A stretch of DNA of 64,000 nt, taken from positions 43,071,524 to 43,135,523 of the forward strand of contig NC_090191.1 in NCBI RefSeq assembly GCF_024679245.1, read 5' to 3'. Under the pieces are notes generated by a model. It had not been told where the DNA came from and ran no database searches. It saw nothing but the letters and a program-made list of their open reading frames with translations. This document shows, in pieces, positions 11,278-21,834 of this stretch; the stretch's first letter is position 1, and every line of letters begins with the position of its first letter. The DNA is from Pseudorasbora parva (taxonomy: Eukaryota > Chordata > Actinopteri > Cypriniformes > Gobionidae). The position numbers and the translations under genes were made by a program.

Positions 11278-11353
11278 GTTGACAACATTTTTTCCCACGT
11301 TTTCTAAGGATGTCACAGCTGTCAGACGCTCTCAATGCAACAGCTGCACATGC

Positions 11354-12022
11354 TAGTGGTTGGCGGTACTGCAAAATTTGGTAGCGATCCGATACCAAAT
11401 ACATAGGGTCAGTATTGCCGATACCGATACGATACTTTGTGCTTAAAAAAAAAAATCATTTTTGTAGGAGAGAACAGTATGTCCTATTTCTGAGGTGAAT
11501 GAATGATCAATTATTTAGGCAAATTTTTTTTATTAATGTATTAAAGTCCGCAAAATTAGTAGTTATTAGGCACTGTAGAATGAAATCTTTACAGCCTTTT
11601 TTTAAAAAGTGTTTGTATAGGTTTGTAGTGTTGCCACAGTTATCGAATGCTCTTTTTGTATCACAAGTTGCAGTATTATCATTCAGTGCAGTAAAATAGC
11701 TCCACACAACGCTTCTCTTCCTCTCAGCCATCCTGAGCTCATATTTAGCTTCGCTCACTCAGTTCGCTGCTCCTCGTGAGTCACATGACGACACAACAAC
11801 GAATCACAGCAGAGCAGCAGCCAGGAGGGGGAGGAGTTGCAAAGTGGGCCAGGATGTGAAAGCAGCGTTTTTTTTCTCAGGATTGTAGAGACCCAAGCAA
11901 AGTATAACGTAGAGGAGAGATATTTAAATAAAAATATCGATTAAATTACAACTATCGATCCGATACCAATACCAGTTTTGGCATCGATACTATTGATATT
12001 TTGAACGGTCCGCCCACCCCTA
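11354..12022. mobile_element. hAT-like element H3 with ATCGAT-rich ends
   Basis: TAGTGGTTGGCGGTACTGCA at the left and CGGTCCGCCCACCCCTA at the right form imperfect inverted termini; subterminal GATCCGATACCAA blocks recur on both sides (about 11387 and 11958). I recall a widespread fish hAT family of this form. No convincing target duplication is visible, so flanks may have diverged. No transposase frame. Confidence 0.6.
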
Positions 12023-12037
12023 GCTCGCGGTCCTGAC

Positions 12038-12200
12038 TCTTTAGCTCCGCCCACTGCATGCCTCCACAGACTCGGCTGTTCTCAGAGAGAATCGGTTCAG
12101 TGTATCTGTCTTTTATAAATATGATAAACTAAAGAATCTTGGGAGATATGAAGAATCAACACAACTCTATAGATACTCAAGATTAACATGAGAGTATGTG

Positions 12201-12241
<41 letters not shown>

Positions 12242-12395
12242 CTTTAGCTCCGCCCACTGCACGCTTCCATGGACTCGGCTGTTTTCAGAAAGAATCGGTT
12301 CAGTGTATCTGTCTTTTATAAATATGATAAACTAAAGACTCTTGTGTGATATGAAGGATCAACACGACTCTATAGATACTCAAGATTAACATGAG

Positions 12396-12430
<35 letters not shown>
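12038..12430. repeat. Two-copy tandem duplication with GT tails, unit about 202 bp
   Basis: TCTTTAGCTCCGCCCACTGC occurs at about 12038 and 12240, and each copy runs in register through a GTGTATCTGTCTTTTATAAA block to a (GT)n tail (12196-12241 and 12400-12429). The copies differ at scattered positions, so the duplication is not very recent. Confidence 0.85.
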
Positions 12431-12445
12431 CACCCCCCCTTTAAA

Positions 12446-13300
12446 GGGTTAGAAAACAATCCAGAGTCTACTATGCGCACTCACTGACGGACATAAACTC
12501 TGCAGGTAATGACACTGAAATAATATATGAGAATAATATTTGCATCTTGGGCAACAACACCATCAATTCAGGACATTGCAATTGTTCCTCGTTCTTTGCA
12601 AAACAGCTCTTTTAGATTTTGTACTCCTAATGGATTAGGTCACTTTGTAGAGAGCTGTTTTGCTTTGACATAAAGAGTAATTTTGTGTTGATCGGTGGTG
12701 AAAAATCCCAAATGTAATGCCGTAAAACCACACAACATGAAATAGGAGGTGAAGGCTTTTATAGGCCTGTATTTTAGAGCTGATTTGTGGCCTTTCAGCT
12801 CTCGGGGCTGAGCTGGAGTCAGTTACGGTATTATTTACTGAGGAAATTAAATTAAATGTACTGTTGTTTCCAGTAGTGAATTCAATTGATGAATCTACGA
12901 ATAAGACCGACTGAACTTATAACCCAGCGTGAGTTGGAGCACTTTAAAATACAAAACTGAAGAATCAAGTCCCGTGCATATTTGTTCTTGTTAAATAACC
13001 TTTTTTTATTCAAAAATATATTAAGTTACGTATTTGCGCAGTGTGACGATAGATTGTTTAAATATCTTCCCTTTTATTGGCTACGGTTCACAGGCCTAAT
13101 GAAAAGTGTAAAATGTTCTATAAGGCAAATTGTATGGAGAATTTTTTTATTATATTTACACACATTGTAATGTGGCTATTCTGGATATCTTGACATTTTG
13201 CGTTGAACTACTTCGTTATGCCACAGTTAAGTATAAAATGTATAGACTTTACTTTCTCCGAAGAAATTGTGAGTAGTGCTTGCAGTTGCAAAACTCAGCA
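12446..13300. other. Unassigned sequence
   Basis: AT-rich; no repeat family or gene recognised. Confidence 0.3.
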
Positions 13301-13303
13301 CTC

Positions 13304-13990
13304 ATTTGCTAGGGTGTTCTGAGTGGTTGCTATGGAGTTGCTAGGGTGTTCTGAGTGGTTGCTATGGAGTTGCTAGGGTGTTCTGGGCAGTTGCTAGGGA
13401 GGTGCTAGGCTGTTGCTTAAGTATTCTGGTCGGTTGCTACGGTTATGCTAGCGTGTTCTGGGTGGTTTCTTGGGTGTTAAGTGTAGTTAACGCTCGGTAG
13501 TTGCTAGTTGTCACAGATTTTTACTATAGAGTTTCTTTGACATATTTTAGCACTTAGCTTATCACTATTAACCGCTAGTATGTGTAGCATGTTGGAAGTC
13601 CTGTTTGCTAGCAAAAGTGCCATGTCTCTATGATGTTTTGATGCAGAGATATAATTCTTGCTAAATGGTTGCTAGGGTATTCTGTTTGGTTGCTAGGGAA
13701 TGGCTTGGCAGCTGCCAATGATGATTATACTCGAAAGGCTGTTTGCTAGTGTGTATGATATAAACCAACTCTATGACATTCAGATTTGAAAATATCCCTT
13801 TTGCGTTTGGGTTGCTAGGGTGGTCTAAATGGTTGCTAGGGCATGACGTTAAAATAATTGGAATTCCAAATCAAAATAGCCTCAGTGTCTCTATAATGTT
13901 CTGATTAATTTATATCCCACTCCTCCTATTTTTCAATGGTCTGTGGGGTGGTTGCTAGGGTGCTGTAACTGGTTGCTAGGGTGTGGCTAT
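13304..13990. repeat. Degenerate GGTTGCTAGGG repeat
   Basis: TTGCTAGGGTGTTCTGAGTG recurs with a period of 32 bp at 13306, 13338 and 13370, then decays into scattered GTTGCTAGGG motifs to about 13985. A related short block occurs at 34920-34960. Confidence 0.75.
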
Positions 13991-14035
13991 AAAGAATTTT
14001 GGTCATTGCTTACTGGCTGCTTGATAAGTCAAATG

Positions 14036-14141
14036 AGTGTGTGTAAGAGAGAGGGCTCTAAGGCCCTGCGCATGCACGAGTGTATGTATGTGAGCGTGTC
14101 TGCGCATGTGTGTATAAGAGTGAGTGTGTAAGTGAGAGAGA

Positions 14142-14173
<32 letters not shown>

Positions 14174-14306
14174 GTGTATAAGAGTGAGTAAGTGTGAGAG
14201 TGTGTGTGTGCATGCGTGCGCGTGCATGTATAATAGTGAGTGTGTGTGCGTGCATGTGTGTGTGGGTGTTTGTGTGTGTGCGTGTATAAGAGTGTGTGTG
14301 TCTGTA
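14036..14306. repeat. GT-rich degenerate minisatellite, left part
   Basis: Mixed units such as GTGTATAAGAGTGAGTGTGT recur. The same type of sequence resumes at 15978 on the far side of the Tc1/mariner insertion, so this was one tract before insertion. Confidence 0.85.
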
Positions 14307-14628
14307 TACAGGGAGTGCAGAATTATTAGGCAAGTTGTATTTTTGAGGATTAATTTTATTATTGAACAACAACCATGTTCTCAATGAAAACAAAAAACTC
14401 ATTAATATCAAAGCTGAATATTTTTGGAAGTTTTAGTTTTTAGTTTTAGCTATTTTAGGGGGATATCTGTGTGTGCAGGTGACTATTACTGTGCATAATT
14501 ATTAGGCAACTTAACAAAAAACAAATTTATACCCATTTCAATTATTTATTTTTACCAGTGAAACCAATATAACATCTCAACATTCACAAATATACATTTC
14601 TGACATTCAAAAACCAAACAAAAACAAA

Positions 14629-15645
14629 TCAGTGACCAATATAGCCACCTTTCTTTGCAAGGTCACTCAAAAGCCTGCCATCCATGGATTCTGTCAGTGT
14701 TTTGATCTGTTCACCATCAACATTGCGTGCAGCAGCAACCACAGCCTCCCAGACACTGTTCAGAGAGGTGTACTGGTTTCCCTCCTTGTAAATCGCACAT
14801 TTGATGATGGACCACAGGTTCTCAATGGGGTTCAGATCAGGTGAACAAGGAGGCCATATCATTAGATTTTCTTCTTTTATACCCTTTCTTGCCAGCCATG
14901 CTGTGGAGTACTTGGACGCGTGTGATGGAGCATTGTCCTGCATGAAAATCATGTTTTTCTTGAAGGATGCAGACTTCTTCCTGTACCACTGCTTGAAGAA
15001 GGTGTCTTCCAGAAACTGGCAGTAGAACTGGGAGTTGAGCTTGACTCCATCCTCAACCCGAAAAGGCCCCACAAGCTCATCTTTGATGATACCAGCCCAA
15101 ACCAGTACTCCACCTCCGCCTTGCTGGCGTCTGAGTCGGACTGGAGCTCTCTGCCCTTTACCAATCCAGCCACGGGCCCATCCATCTGGCCCATCAAGAC
15201 TCACTCTCATTTCATCAGTCCATAAAACCTTAGAAAAATCAGTCTTGAGATATTTCTTGGCCCAGTCTTGACGTTTCAGCTTGTGTGTCTTGTTCAGTGG
15301 TGGTCGACTTTCTGCCTTTCTTACCTTGGCCATGTCTCTGAGTATTGCACACCTTGTGCTTTTGGGCACTCCAGTGATGTCGCAGCTCTGAAATATGGCC
15401 AAACTGGTGGCAAGTGGCATCTTGGCAGCTGCACGCTTGACTTTTCTCAGTTCACGGGCAGTTATTTTGCGCCTTGGTTTTTCCACATGCTTCTTGCGAC
15501 CCTGTTGACTATTTTGAATGAAACGCTTGATTGTTCGATGATCACGCTTCAGAAGCTTGGCTATTTTAAGACTCCTGCATCCCTCTGCAATATGTCTCAC
15601 TATTTTTGACTTTTCTGATCCTGTCAAGTCCTTCTTTTGACCCAT
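14629..15645 (-). CDS. Tc1/mariner transposase, DD37E catalytic triad, 338 aa
   Basis: This protein would cut the element out at its terminal repeats and insert it at TA sites, acting in the nucleus. Residues 1-110 look like the two helix-turn-helix DNA-binding motifs of the family, joined by a basic GRKKHVEKPRRK linker (49-60) that may also direct nuclear import. The catalytic domain has D144 in VLWTDEM, a glycine-rich box (QGGGGVLVWAG, 175-185), D237 in FMQDNAPSH and E275 in SPDLNPIENLW. Thirty-seven residues separate D237 and E275, against 34 in classical Tc1. From memory, DD37E elements named Traveler are reported in fish and other animals with signs of horizontal transfer. Length is normal and there is no stop or frameshift. 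The start is the first ATG, just inside the upstream terminal region. It may be functional, but this is inferred from sequence alone. Confidence 0.9.
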   Translation of the reverse strand: MGQKKDLTGSEKSKIVRHIAEGCRSLKIAKLLKRDHRTIKRFIQNSQQGRKKHVEKPRRKITARELRKVKRAAAKMPLATSLAIFQSCDITGVPKSTRCAILRDMAKVRKAESRPPLNKTHKLKRQDWAKKYLKTDFSKVLWTDEMRVSLDGPDGWARGWIGKGQRAPVRLRRQQGGGGVLVWAGIIKDELVGPFRVEDGVKLNSQFYCQFLEDTFFKQWYRKKSASFKKNMIFMQDNAPSHASKYSTAWLARKGIKEENLMIWPPCSPDLNPIENLWSIIKCAIYKEGNQYTSLNSVWEAVVAAARNVDGEQIKTLTESMDGRLLSDLAKKGGYIGH

Positions 15646-15670
15646 TTTGCCAAAGGAAAGGAAGTTGCCT

Positions 15671-15770
15671 TTTTCTTCTTCTTTTAGTTTTTTTGTATAC
15701 CGCCACCTACTGTACAGGAGTGTGTAGACTAAAGTGTTGCAGTATTCCTTTGGTTATGCTGGGGAAGGGG
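15671..15770 (-). mobile_element. Short SINE-like retroposon inserted in the transposon
   Basis: The 100-bp segment is flanked by an exact 12-bp direct repeat, AGGAAGTTGCCT, at 15659-15670 and 15771-15782. Read on the minus strand it contains AGTAGGTGGCGGTATAC and ends in an A-rich AAAAGAAGAAGAAAA tail, as expected for a retroposed copy. The duplicated 12-mer is part of the transposon's right inner direct repeat. I recall GTAGGTGGCGGTA with a GAAGAAGAAG tail as a common fish repeat. Confidence 0.75.
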
Positions 15771-15977
15771 AGGAAGTTGCCTAATAATTATGCTCACCTG
15801 ATATAGGGTGTTGATGTCATTAGACCACACCCCTTCTCATTACAGAGATGCACATCACCTAATATGCTTAATTGGTAGTAGGCTTTCCAGCCTATACAGC
15901 TTGGAGTAAGACAACATGCATAACGAGGATGATGTGGTCAAAATACTCATTTGCCTAATAATTCTGCACTCCCTGTA

Positions 15978-16216
15978 AGAGTGTGTGCGCATGCGTGTGC
16001 GCGTGGTCTGCGTGTATAAGAGTGTGTGTGTCTGTATAAGAGTGTGTGCGCATGCGTGTGCGCGTGTCTGCGTGTATAAGAGTGAGTGTGTGTGCGTGCG
16101 TTTGCGCATGTGTGCGTGAATAAGAGTGAGTGTGTGCGTGTGTGCACGTATTAGAGTGAGTGTGTGTGCGAGTGTATCAGAGTGTGTGTGTGCGTGCGTG
16201 TGTGTGTGTGAAAGTG
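15978..16216. repeat. GT-rich degenerate minisatellite, right part
   Basis: Continuation of the tract at 14036-14306, with GTGTATAAGAGTG units and GCGCATGCGTGTG variants. Confidence 0.85.
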
Positions 16217-16740
16217 ACAGTTGCCATTCAATTTCATGAAGATTCTATCAATGCTAAAACTATGGGGTATTTCAACCCAGCTTTTTTGTCTCCTGTGCGA
16301 ATATTGTAAGTCCGATCGCTTAGAAAACGCACAGGACACCTCTCCTTAATAAGCGGGTCGATTTGACACCTCACTCATGGGTCTACGGCAAACGGTGCAG
16401 GACGAGTTACGCGCCAAAGTTTTGTCCAGAAGTAGTGATGCTATCTTACAAACAGGCTAAGCCTCTACTAGCGCCAGTGTTCAAGACAAATAAAAAAGCA
16501 TTATTAGTTATCATCCACTTTGCAAGGTCCAGCTATTTGAGGATGCTTGGTCAGTATGACTTTAGGCGTCAGTATGTTTCTACACCTCATTCTGAGAAAT
16601 ATTACCTTGAATCAGATGAGCCAGGGGACAGCTTTTGGCCGCCCGCTGCTCTAGAAATTGAGAGGAAAGGATTACGAGATTAGTGCTAACAGGATGCAGT
16701 AAATTCTCATTATGCTATTTGGAGAGAAAAGGGCAGAAAA
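16217..16740. other. Unassigned sequence with a 106-codon open frame
   Basis: The frame 16363-16680 begins MTPHSWVYGKRC and shows no motif I recognise. It could be a decayed fragment of a mobile element or chance. Confidence 0.3.
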
Positions 16741-16830
16741 TGTCAGACAGCTCTTGAGTAGTCAAGAGAGAATACCAAATATTTACACACACGTACACGC
16801 CAACACACACACACAAACACTGTTGGACGG

Positions 16831-17450
16831 GCAAGCGTAGAATATGTCAGGCCACTCTGGAGGAACTGTGCCAATATTTCGCAAAGTCTACGTGTGCAGT
16901 TTTGGATTTTTAGTGCAAGACAACGAAACTCGTCTTGATTTGGCCTGGGCAAAGTTAAGTATTAGTCCGCTTTAAAAATATACATTATGTGTATGGGTTG
17001 ATATGGAAGCCCGTTTCCGCCACTAAATGCAAAAATAAAAAGAGTAATTACGACTTTTTACCTCACAATTCTGACTTTTTTTCCGAACAAATGCAAATTA
17101 TAGTCACAATTCTGCAATTTTTCTCACAATTACGAGTTATAAAGTGACAATTCTGCCTTTTTTCTCACAATTGCGAGTTATAAAGTCACAATTCTGCCTT
17201 TTTTTCTCATAATTGCGAGTTATAAAGTCACAATTGCGAGTTATAATCAGAATTCTGAGATATACATTTTCAATTGCGTATTAAAAAGGGCAAGTGCAGA
17301 ATATGTCACTCTGGAGGAACTGTGGCAATTTTTTGGAAAGTGTACGTGTGCAGTTCTGGACTTTAAGTGCAATACAGCGAAACTTGTCTGGATTTGGCCT
17401 GGACAAGAATTTAGTATTAGTCCACTTTAAAAATAAGCCTCAGGGTTTAA
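16831..17450. repeat. Diverged direct duplication flanking an AATTCTG repeat
   Basis: The block around ACTCTGGAGGAACTGTG and GTGCAATACAGCGAAACTTG (17308-17387) repeats a block at 16853-16929. Between the copies, 17040-17280 holds an irregular repeat of TCACAATTCTGCCTTTTTTC and AATTGCGAGTTATAAAGTCA, about four to five units. Both parts are diverged. Confidence 0.7.
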
Positions 17451-17634
17451 TATGGATTCGTATGTCGGTGTGTTTTTAACTCTCATAGAAACACACCCCA
17501 TTGACATGCATTACACGAGCAATGGTTGAGTTAAAAATCTTCATTTGTGTTCTCCTGAAGAAACAAACACACCGACATCTCAGACGCCCTGCAGATAAAC
17601 ATCACAGTCTCCGTTTTGCAATTTGAGTGATACA

Positions 17635-17728
17635 TAGGGTGATTTCAGGATGATTGGGACACTTTTTGCCATTGAGATGACTTGGTCCTAAAAAAAAAAA
17701 GTGTCCTAATCACTCTGAATTCACCCTA
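17635..17728. mobile_element. Small foldback MITE, about 94 bp
   Basis: TAGGGTGATTTCAGGATGAT plus TGGGACACTTTTT on the left pairs with its near-complement at 17696-17728, arms of about 33 bp. TA occurs at both outer ends. The loop is about 27 bp. It is noncoding. Confidence 0.75.
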
Positions 17729-17904
17729 TTGAGACAACAAGCTAGCTAAAGCCGGCAAATTGAGTTTATTCGCCGTATTTTAAAACAATCCATGTCAGCC
17801 ATTTCACAATGAGACAAGCTCAAAATGTTCAAGCGTCCAACTACGTGTGATTTATTCGCGCAAGTCGCGTCTGGTGTGAGCGCAAAGTAACAAGGAAGTT
17901 TTCA

Positions 17905-18290
17905 CACTGCAATAAATGCTCTTCTTACTTGGTGTTTTTGTCTTGTTTCTAGTCCAAATATCTAAAAACTCTTACATTACAAAACATTTACTACACAAGT
18001 ACAAATTATTGTCTTGTTTTGGGAAAAAATAACTCAAAATGAAGAGAGTTTTTGCTTAAAATAAGATAAATAATCTTATTTTCTGTTTGAATTAAGATTA
18101 TTTTTCTCACCCCATTGGCAGATTATTTATCTTATTTTAAGCAAAAACTCTCTTCATTTTTGAGTTATTTTCCCCAAAACAAGACAATTACTTTTGCTTG
18201 TCTAGTAAATACTTCTTGTTTTAAGAATATTTAGATGTTTGGACTAGAAATGACAAAAATACTAAGTAAGAAAAGCATTTTTTGCTGTGA
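17905..18290. mobile_element. F1 palindromic MITE, copy 1
   Basis: Two arms of about 190 bp are near-complementary. The left opens CACTGCAATAAATGCTCTTC; the centre is the CACCCCATTGGCAGATTATT block; the right closes AAAGCATTTTTTGCTGTG. No coding capacity. The palindrome would form a long hairpin if transcribed. Confidence 0.9.
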
Positions 18291-19082
18291 ACTTTAATAT
18301 TCAATATATAAACCCAGTACTTTTATTGTCATCAGTTATTTTATTATTAGGAGCTTACCTTTTACTTTACTTTGTTTTTTGTTTTTTTGGGTGGGATTGA
18401 AAGGGCCCACACTAAATCAACCGCCTGCCCACTCCTTGAATTCTTCAACTCTCCACAAAGGCATTTTAAAACAATTTACAGCCACAGAGAGTCGCAACAA
18501 GGAAGTTTGTAGCGGTCGTTGAGGATCTCTTTCACCGCACCGAGGATGGTATTGTCATTAAAGTGAAATTGCCTGAAACTGAAACATCTCACAGGTGGAT
18601 CTTCAAGTACTCTAAACTCTCTCTGTTAATTCTTTTGTCAGGCGGCTCATTGAGCCTGCAGTCGCTGTGGATCTCAGGCAGCTTAAGTGGGTTCATTAAG
18701 GCAAATCAGCCGCATGCATTTTCCACGCAGCTTCCTTTGAAATATGCCTTGCGCATGCCCAGTATCTGCATCCGATGGCTTGATAGATATACCATAATCC
18801 TTGTAAAATGATATGTGATGGAAAGTGTTCAGAATTTTGTGCTTCGAGCGAAATCAAGAAAATGTCAAAAAATAGCCGTTTCGTAAATCACCTCCTCCCC
18901 TGAAAAACGAATGCGATGGCTGACTCACTGGAGAGAATTTACAGTGGGAAACATCAGGGAAACTAATATCTGGCTGTCAAACAGATTTAACATTCAAAAA
19001 CAAAACATCAATTGTCCACCGAAAATGACTTCCCTCCTGGATTTCCCACTTTTGGACCAAGTTGGACTTTGGCGCGTTTTGG
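18291..19082. other. Unassigned sequence
   Basis: No repeat or gene recognised. An 82-codon frame (18563-18808) has no recognisable motif. Confidence 0.35.
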
Positions 19083-19497
19083 CACTTCTGCAAAAAAAGC
19101 TTTCCTTACTTAGTATTTTTGTTGTTTCTAGCCCAAACATCCAACAATTTTTAAAACAAGAAGTATTTACTAGACAAGCAAAAGTAATTGTCTTGTTTTG
19201 GGGAAAAATAACTCAAAATGAAGAGAGTTTTTGCTTAAAATAAGATAAATAATCTGCCAATGGGGTGAGAAAAATAATCTTAATTCAAACAGAAAACAAG
19301 ATTATTTTTCTCACCCCATTGGCAGATTATTTATCTTATTTTAAGCAAAAACTCTCTTCATTTTGAGTTATTTTCCCCAAAACAAGACAATAGTTTTTAC
19401 TTGTCTAGTAAATGTTTCTTAATGTAAGAATTTTTAGATAATTTTTACTTGAAACAAGACAAAAATACTAAGCAAGAAAATCATTTTTTGTCGTGTT
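19083..19497. mobile_element. F1 palindromic MITE, copy 2
   Basis: Full-length copy: left arm from CACTTCTGCAAAAAAAGC, centre at about 19260-19320, right end at ATCATTTTTTGTCGTG. The arms are almost fully complementary. Confidence 0.9.
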
Positions 19498-19626
19498 TGA
19501 GGTTTTTACCAAAAAGTTGGTCTACAGAAAGTTCCCAAGTGTGTGTTTAAAAGAGTCTTAATGGGCCGCTCTGTCGTTTAGTTACGTGCATCCAGTCGCC
19601 GTTTAAACGAGCCTGTCAATCATCTA

Positions 19627-19786
19627 CACTGCAAAAAATACTCTTCTTATTTAGTATTTTTTTCTTGTTTCCAGTCCAAATATCTCATGTCGTTTTACTT
19701 ATCTAGTAAATGCATCTTGAATTGTTAGATATTTAGACTAGAAACAAGAGAAAATCACTGAGTAAGAAGAGCATTTTTTGCAGCGT
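19627..19786. mobile_element. F1 MITE, internally deleted copy 3
   Basis: Only about 160 bp remain: the outer parts of both arms (CACTGCAAAAAATACTCTTC and AGAGCATTTTTTGCAGCG), with the central GGGGTGAG block missing. TA flanks both ends, supporting a TA target duplication for the family. Confidence 0.85.
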
Positions 19787-20095
19787 AGTCACAGTTTTAA
19801 TCCTCCACATTCAATTTAATTTAGTTTCCTAGCATATCGGACAGAATTGTGTCAGCACGTCATGGATATTTCATGCGGAGACTCCCCTCATGTGTTTGCA
19901 ATTTGAATATGATGATGTGTTTAAAAGTGGCCAAACGTATCATTACAAAAGTTCTCAGTGCTGTTGCAGATTAAATATAATGTGGATAACACTGAATAAA
20001 TGTCTTTTCGTCAGATTAGATGCTGATAATTGATCACTCAAACACTTCAAAACCTCTGCTTAACCGTCAGATTCGCACATCCGCCATGTTTCCGC
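19787..20095. other. Unassigned sequence
   Basis: No feature recognised. Confidence 0.3.
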
Positions 20096-20787
20096 CAGAT
20101 CCTGGGTCAGACGTGACAAACCAGTGTTTGGGTAGTTTTTGTGTTACTCAGATCCTGGGTCAGGCTTAACAACCCAGTGTTTGGGTAGTTTTTGTGTTAC
20201 TCAGATCCTGGGTCAGACGTGACAACCCAGTGTTTGGGTAGTTTTTGTGTTACTCTGATCCTGGGTCAGACGTAACAACCCAGTGTTTGGGTAGTTTTTG
20301 TGTTACTCAGATCCTGGGTCAGACGTAACAACCCAGTGTTTGGGTAGTTTTTGTGTCACTCAGATCCTGGGTCAGACGTGACAACCCAGTGTTTGGGTAG
20401 TTTTTGTGTCACTCAGATCCTGGGTCAGACGTAACAACCCAGTGTTTGGGTAGTTTTTGTGTCACTCAGATCCTGGGTCAGACGTGACAACCCAGTGTTT
20501 GGGTAGTTTTTGTGTCACTCAGATCCTGGGTCAGACGTGACCACCCAGTGTTTGGGTAGTGTTTGTGTGTCACTCAGATCCTGGGTCAGGCGTAACAACC
20601 CAGTGTTTGGGTAGTTTTTGTGTTACTCAGATCCTGGGTCAGACGTGACAACCCAGTGTTTGGGTAGTTTTTGTGTCACTCAGATCCTGGGTCAGACGTA
20701 ACAACCCAGTGTTTGGGTAGTTTTTGTGTCACTCAGATCCTGGGTCAGACGTGACAACCCAGTATTTGGGTAGTTTTGGTGTTACTC
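20096..20787. repeat. 53-bp minisatellite array S3, about 13 copies
   Basis: The unit starts CAGATCCTGGGTCAGACGTG and continues ACAACCCAGTGTTTGGGTAG then TTTTTGTGTTACT. Each unit holds two possible hairpins, CTGGGT...ACCCAG and ACCCA...TGGGT. Variants are limited to a few positions (GTGAC/GTAAC, TTACT/TCACT). One unit near 20560 has a small GTGT expansion. The same repeat forms S4 at 22523. Confidence 0.95.
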
Positions 20788-21011
20788 GAATTCGAAATAG
20801 TAGACCATCTGGGTATCTTTGGAACATGCTACAATTTGGGACATACTATTTCTGTCTTCGAATAACGTTTAGGTCGTATAGTTGTGAATTAGGATACACC
20901 ATTAGTGAATAGCCCAACAAAGGGAATAGCATAAGAGAGTGACAGGGAAGAGAAGAGATTGTTGAATAAAGTTGTTTTATTTTGCGCACTAAAGTATTCT
21001 CTTTGCTTCAT
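20788..21011. other. Unassigned sequence
   Basis: No feature recognised between S3 and the next MITE. Confidence 0.3.
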
Positions 21012-21015
21012 AACA

Positions 21016-21834
21016 TTAAAGGGTTAGTTCACCCAAAAATGAAATGTCTGTCATTAACTCCTCTCCCTAATGTCGCTCCACACCCGTAAGACCTCCGTTC
21101 ATCTTCACACACAGTTTAAGATATTTTATATTTAGTCCGAGAGCGTATGCAAGTGTATGCACACTATACTGTCCATGTCCAGAAAGGGAATAAAAACATC
21201 ATCACAGTAGTCCATATGAGACATCAGTGGGTTAATTAGAGTCTCTTGAAGCATCCAAAATACATTTGGGTCCAAAAATAACAAAAACTACGACTTTATT
21301 CAGCATTGGCTTCTCTTCCGCGTTTGTGTTCAATCCTCAAATAAAGATTCAAACGGTTATGAGTCAGCGAATCGATTCATGATTCGGATCGCGTGTCAAA
21401 CTGCTGAAATCACGAGACATTGGCGATCCGAATCATGTAAAAGTATTTTTGTCTTGTTTCTAGTCCAAACATCTTAAAAATCTTAAAACAAGAAGTATTT
21501 ACTAGACAAGCAAAAGTAATTGTCTTATTTTCGGAAAAAATAACTCAAAATGAAGAGTTTTTGCTTAAAATAAGATAAATAATCTGCCAATGGGGTGAGA
21601 GAAATAATCTTAACAGAAAACAAGATTATTTATCTTATTTTAAGCAAAAACTCTCTTCATTTTGAGTTATTTTTCCCAAAACAAGACAATTACTTTTGCT
21701 TGTCTAGTAAATGTTTCTTAATGTAAGAATTTTTAGATGTTTTGACTAGAAACAAGACAAAAATACTAAGTAAGAAAAGCATTTTTGACATGAGGGCGAG
21801 ACAGTGTTTTTATTTTTGGATGAACTAATGCTTT
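21016..21834. mobile_element. GGGTTAGTTCACCC-family DNA element, interrupted by F1
   Basis: The left end TTAAAGGGTTAGTTCACCCA pairs with the right end TTTTTGGATGAACTAATGC plus TTTA. The interior has blocks I recall from a widespread cyprinid element (GTAAGACCTCCGTTCATCTT; CGAATCGATTCATGATTCGG). An F1 copy lies at 21436-21787, close to the right end. No transposase frame. Confidence 0.75.
21436..21787. mobile_element. F1 palindromic MITE, copy 4, left end truncated
   Basis: Starts within the left arm at AAAAGTATTTTTGTCTTG, without the first 20 bp or so, and ends at GTAAGAAAAGCATTTTTG. Nested in the element at 21016-21834. Confidence 0.85.

Larger units (their letters stand above)
8548..12445. 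mobile_element. Candidate composite element bounded by a 16-bp inverted pair
   Basis: TTTAAAGGGGGGGTGT at 8548-8563 has its exact complement at 12430-12445. The block after the left copy (GTGTTTCATGCATACTGAGC) resembles a known cyprinid repeat. If the pair is real, the ~3.9-kb interval is one old element later invaded by the hAT-like elements at 8809-10834 and 11354-12022. The low complexity of the G-run leaves room for coincidence. Confidence 0.35.
14309..15975 (-). mobile_element. Tc1/mariner transposon, DD37E type, apparently complete
   Basis: The 1,667-bp element has perfect 25-bp ends: CAGGGAGTGCAGAATTATTA plus GGCAA on the left and its complement at 15951-15975. TA flanks both ends (14307-14308 and 15976-15977), the Tc1/mariner duplication. 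Inner copies of the terminal motif, GCATAATTATTAGGCAACTT, lie about 180 bp inside each end (14493-14512; inverted at about 15774-15793), giving an IR/DR arrangement like that of Sleeping Beauty-type elements. It encodes one full-length transposase on the minus strand. A 100-bp foreign insert sits between the right inner repeat and the start codon. Confidence 0.93.

Noticed and set aside
12982..13170. Short membrane-protein-like frame
   Set aside because: Hydrophobic residues follow from AT-rich sequence; 62 codons and no supporting context.
14003..14411. Thr-His and Cys-Val repeat frames in the GT tract
   Set aside because: Microsatellite translation; interrupted by a transposon.
16363..16683. 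106-codon open frame
   Set aside because: No motif, no flanking signal, and I could not link it to a known family; kept only as part of an unassigned stretch.
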